The notes below the pieces were generated by a model. That model searched no databases. It saw nothing but the letters and a program-made list of their open reading frames with translations, and was not told where the DNA came from. A program made the translations under genes and the position numbers. 15,595 bases of DNA, from NCBI GenBank assembly GCA_012513545.1, contig JAAZCB010001414.1, positions 1-15,595 of the forward strand. The letters are read 5' to 3'. Shown piece after piece: positions 14,992-15,595 of the stretch. Position 1 is the first letter of the stretch. The number at the start of each line of letters is the position of its first letter. The DNA comes from Clostridiaceae bacterium. Its GTDB lineage: Bacteria > Bacillota_A > Clostridia > Acetivibrionales > Acetivibrionaceae.

Positions 14992-15595
14992 TCACCCGCT
15001 GTTCTTATTAGAAGCATAATTATTTGCAATCTTCTGAATTAGTTTTTCCATATTTGTTCTTATAGGTTTGGGCTTAACTAACTCCGTTTCTGTCCCCAGA
15101 CCTAATAAAACTGAATAAAACTCATAATTTGGTACTAACTTAAATCTATAAACAAATCTCTTCCCCTGCTTCTTTACAAATTCCTGACTTTTATGTAACG
15201 GCTGACTCAGGATATATTGTGTTTGAAGTTCAGAGAAGGCAATATGAATTTCAACTGGCTCTTCATGCGATACGCTTATGCCAATCACATTTTCATAATA
15301 CTTCTGGGCATCAAAACCGACATCCTTGAACTTCAACGTTTCCTCAATCTGAATTTTAATTATCCTATCAAGTCCATAAGTTCTGATGTCGGAGAATTGT
15401 TCGTTATATCCGATTAAGAACCACCGATTACGATATTCTTTTAAATGGTATGGGTGTAGTATATGGAAGGTGCTTCTTGGGGATGTGAATGAGTGATACT
15501 CAATCTTGATAACACTTCTGTTTTTTATAACATCAATCAGTTCTTTAAGATGGTTAGTCCCCTTGGTATATTCAACTCGTTCAAATTCAATGAAA
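14992..15595 (-). CDS. WYL/WCX-domain transcriptional regulator, 5' end cut by window edge
   Basis: The frame is open from the window edge (first full codon at 15592-15594) to TGA at 14992-14994, giving about 200 visible residues and no start. The visible part is the WYL domain (IKIEYHSF ... LHPYHLKEYRNRWFLIGY ... IRTYGLDRI) followed by the WCX domain (VEIHIAFSELQTQYI ... PLHKSQE ... PNYEFYSVLLGLGTETELVKP). WYL proteins sense nucleic acids or nucleotides and regulate transcription; many are repressors of defence islands (BrxR type), with a winged-helix N-terminus that must lie outside the window. A start at the TTG of 15336 would wrongly cut the WYL domain. It faces the 517-aa gene and may regulate nearby genes outside the window. 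Confidence 0.93.
   Translation of the reverse strand, partial: FIEFERVEYTKGTNHLKELIDVIKNRSVIKIEYHSFTSPRSTFHILHPYHLKEYRNRWFLIGYNEQFSDIRTYGLDRIIKIQIEETLKFKDVGFDAQKYYENVIGISVSHEEPVEIHIAFSELQTQYILSQPLHKSQEFVKKQGKRFVYRFKLVPNYEFYSVLLGLGTETELVKPKPIRTNMEKLIQKIANNYASNKNSG

Overview
The window is AT-rich and densely coded on both strands. It looks like an accessory (defence-type) island of a bacterium, most probably a member of the Bacteroidota. The reasons are the low GC content, the near absence of Shine-Dalgarno sequences before the large genes, and protein families that resemble those I know from that phylum. This assignment is inference; there is no rRNA, tRNA or housekeeping gene to anchor it. 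I see no tRNA, rRNA, CRISPR array or insertion sequence.

Layout. (1) Bases 1-566, minus strand: the 5' part of a DUF6884-like gene, preceded and overlapped by a 48-codon ORF. (2) Bases 703-4777, plus strand: a small TPR protein, then a large SF2 helicase with an N-terminal NERD (nuclease-related) domain and a MrfA/YprA-like C-terminal half. (3) A 205-bp convergent gap with a nested-stem structure. (4) Bases 4983-12470, minus strand, in transcription order: a 59-aa ORF, a serine recombinase, a 1408-aa RecQ-like helicase with an N-terminal DUF559/Vsr-like nuclease module, an overlapping coiled-coil protein with a C-terminal membrane anchor, and a 587-aa protein in which I find a PD-(D/E)XK nuclease signature. 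(5) Bases 12575-14980, plus strand: two small XRE-type regulators and a 517-aa PD-(D/E)XK protein. (6) Bases 14992-15595, minus strand: the C-terminal part of a WYL/WCX transcriptional regulator.

How the genes may work together. Four large proteins carry nuclease-type motifs (NERD, DUF559-like, two PD-(D/E)XK), and two of these are fused to SF2 helicases. They sit with four regulators or recombination proteins (two XRE, one WYL, one serine recombinase). This mix is typical of anti-phage or DNA-processing islands. The most system-like unit is the RecQ-nuclease plus the overlapping membrane-anchored coiled-coil protein, possibly with the 587-aa nuclease downstream. A second unit could be XRE-XRE-PD-(D/E)XK, and a third TPR plus NERD-helicase. 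I do not recognise any of these arrangements as a named defence system. The intergenic region between the 59-aa ORF and the first XRE gene holds a striking inverted repeat that looks like a shared operator for the divergent transcripts.
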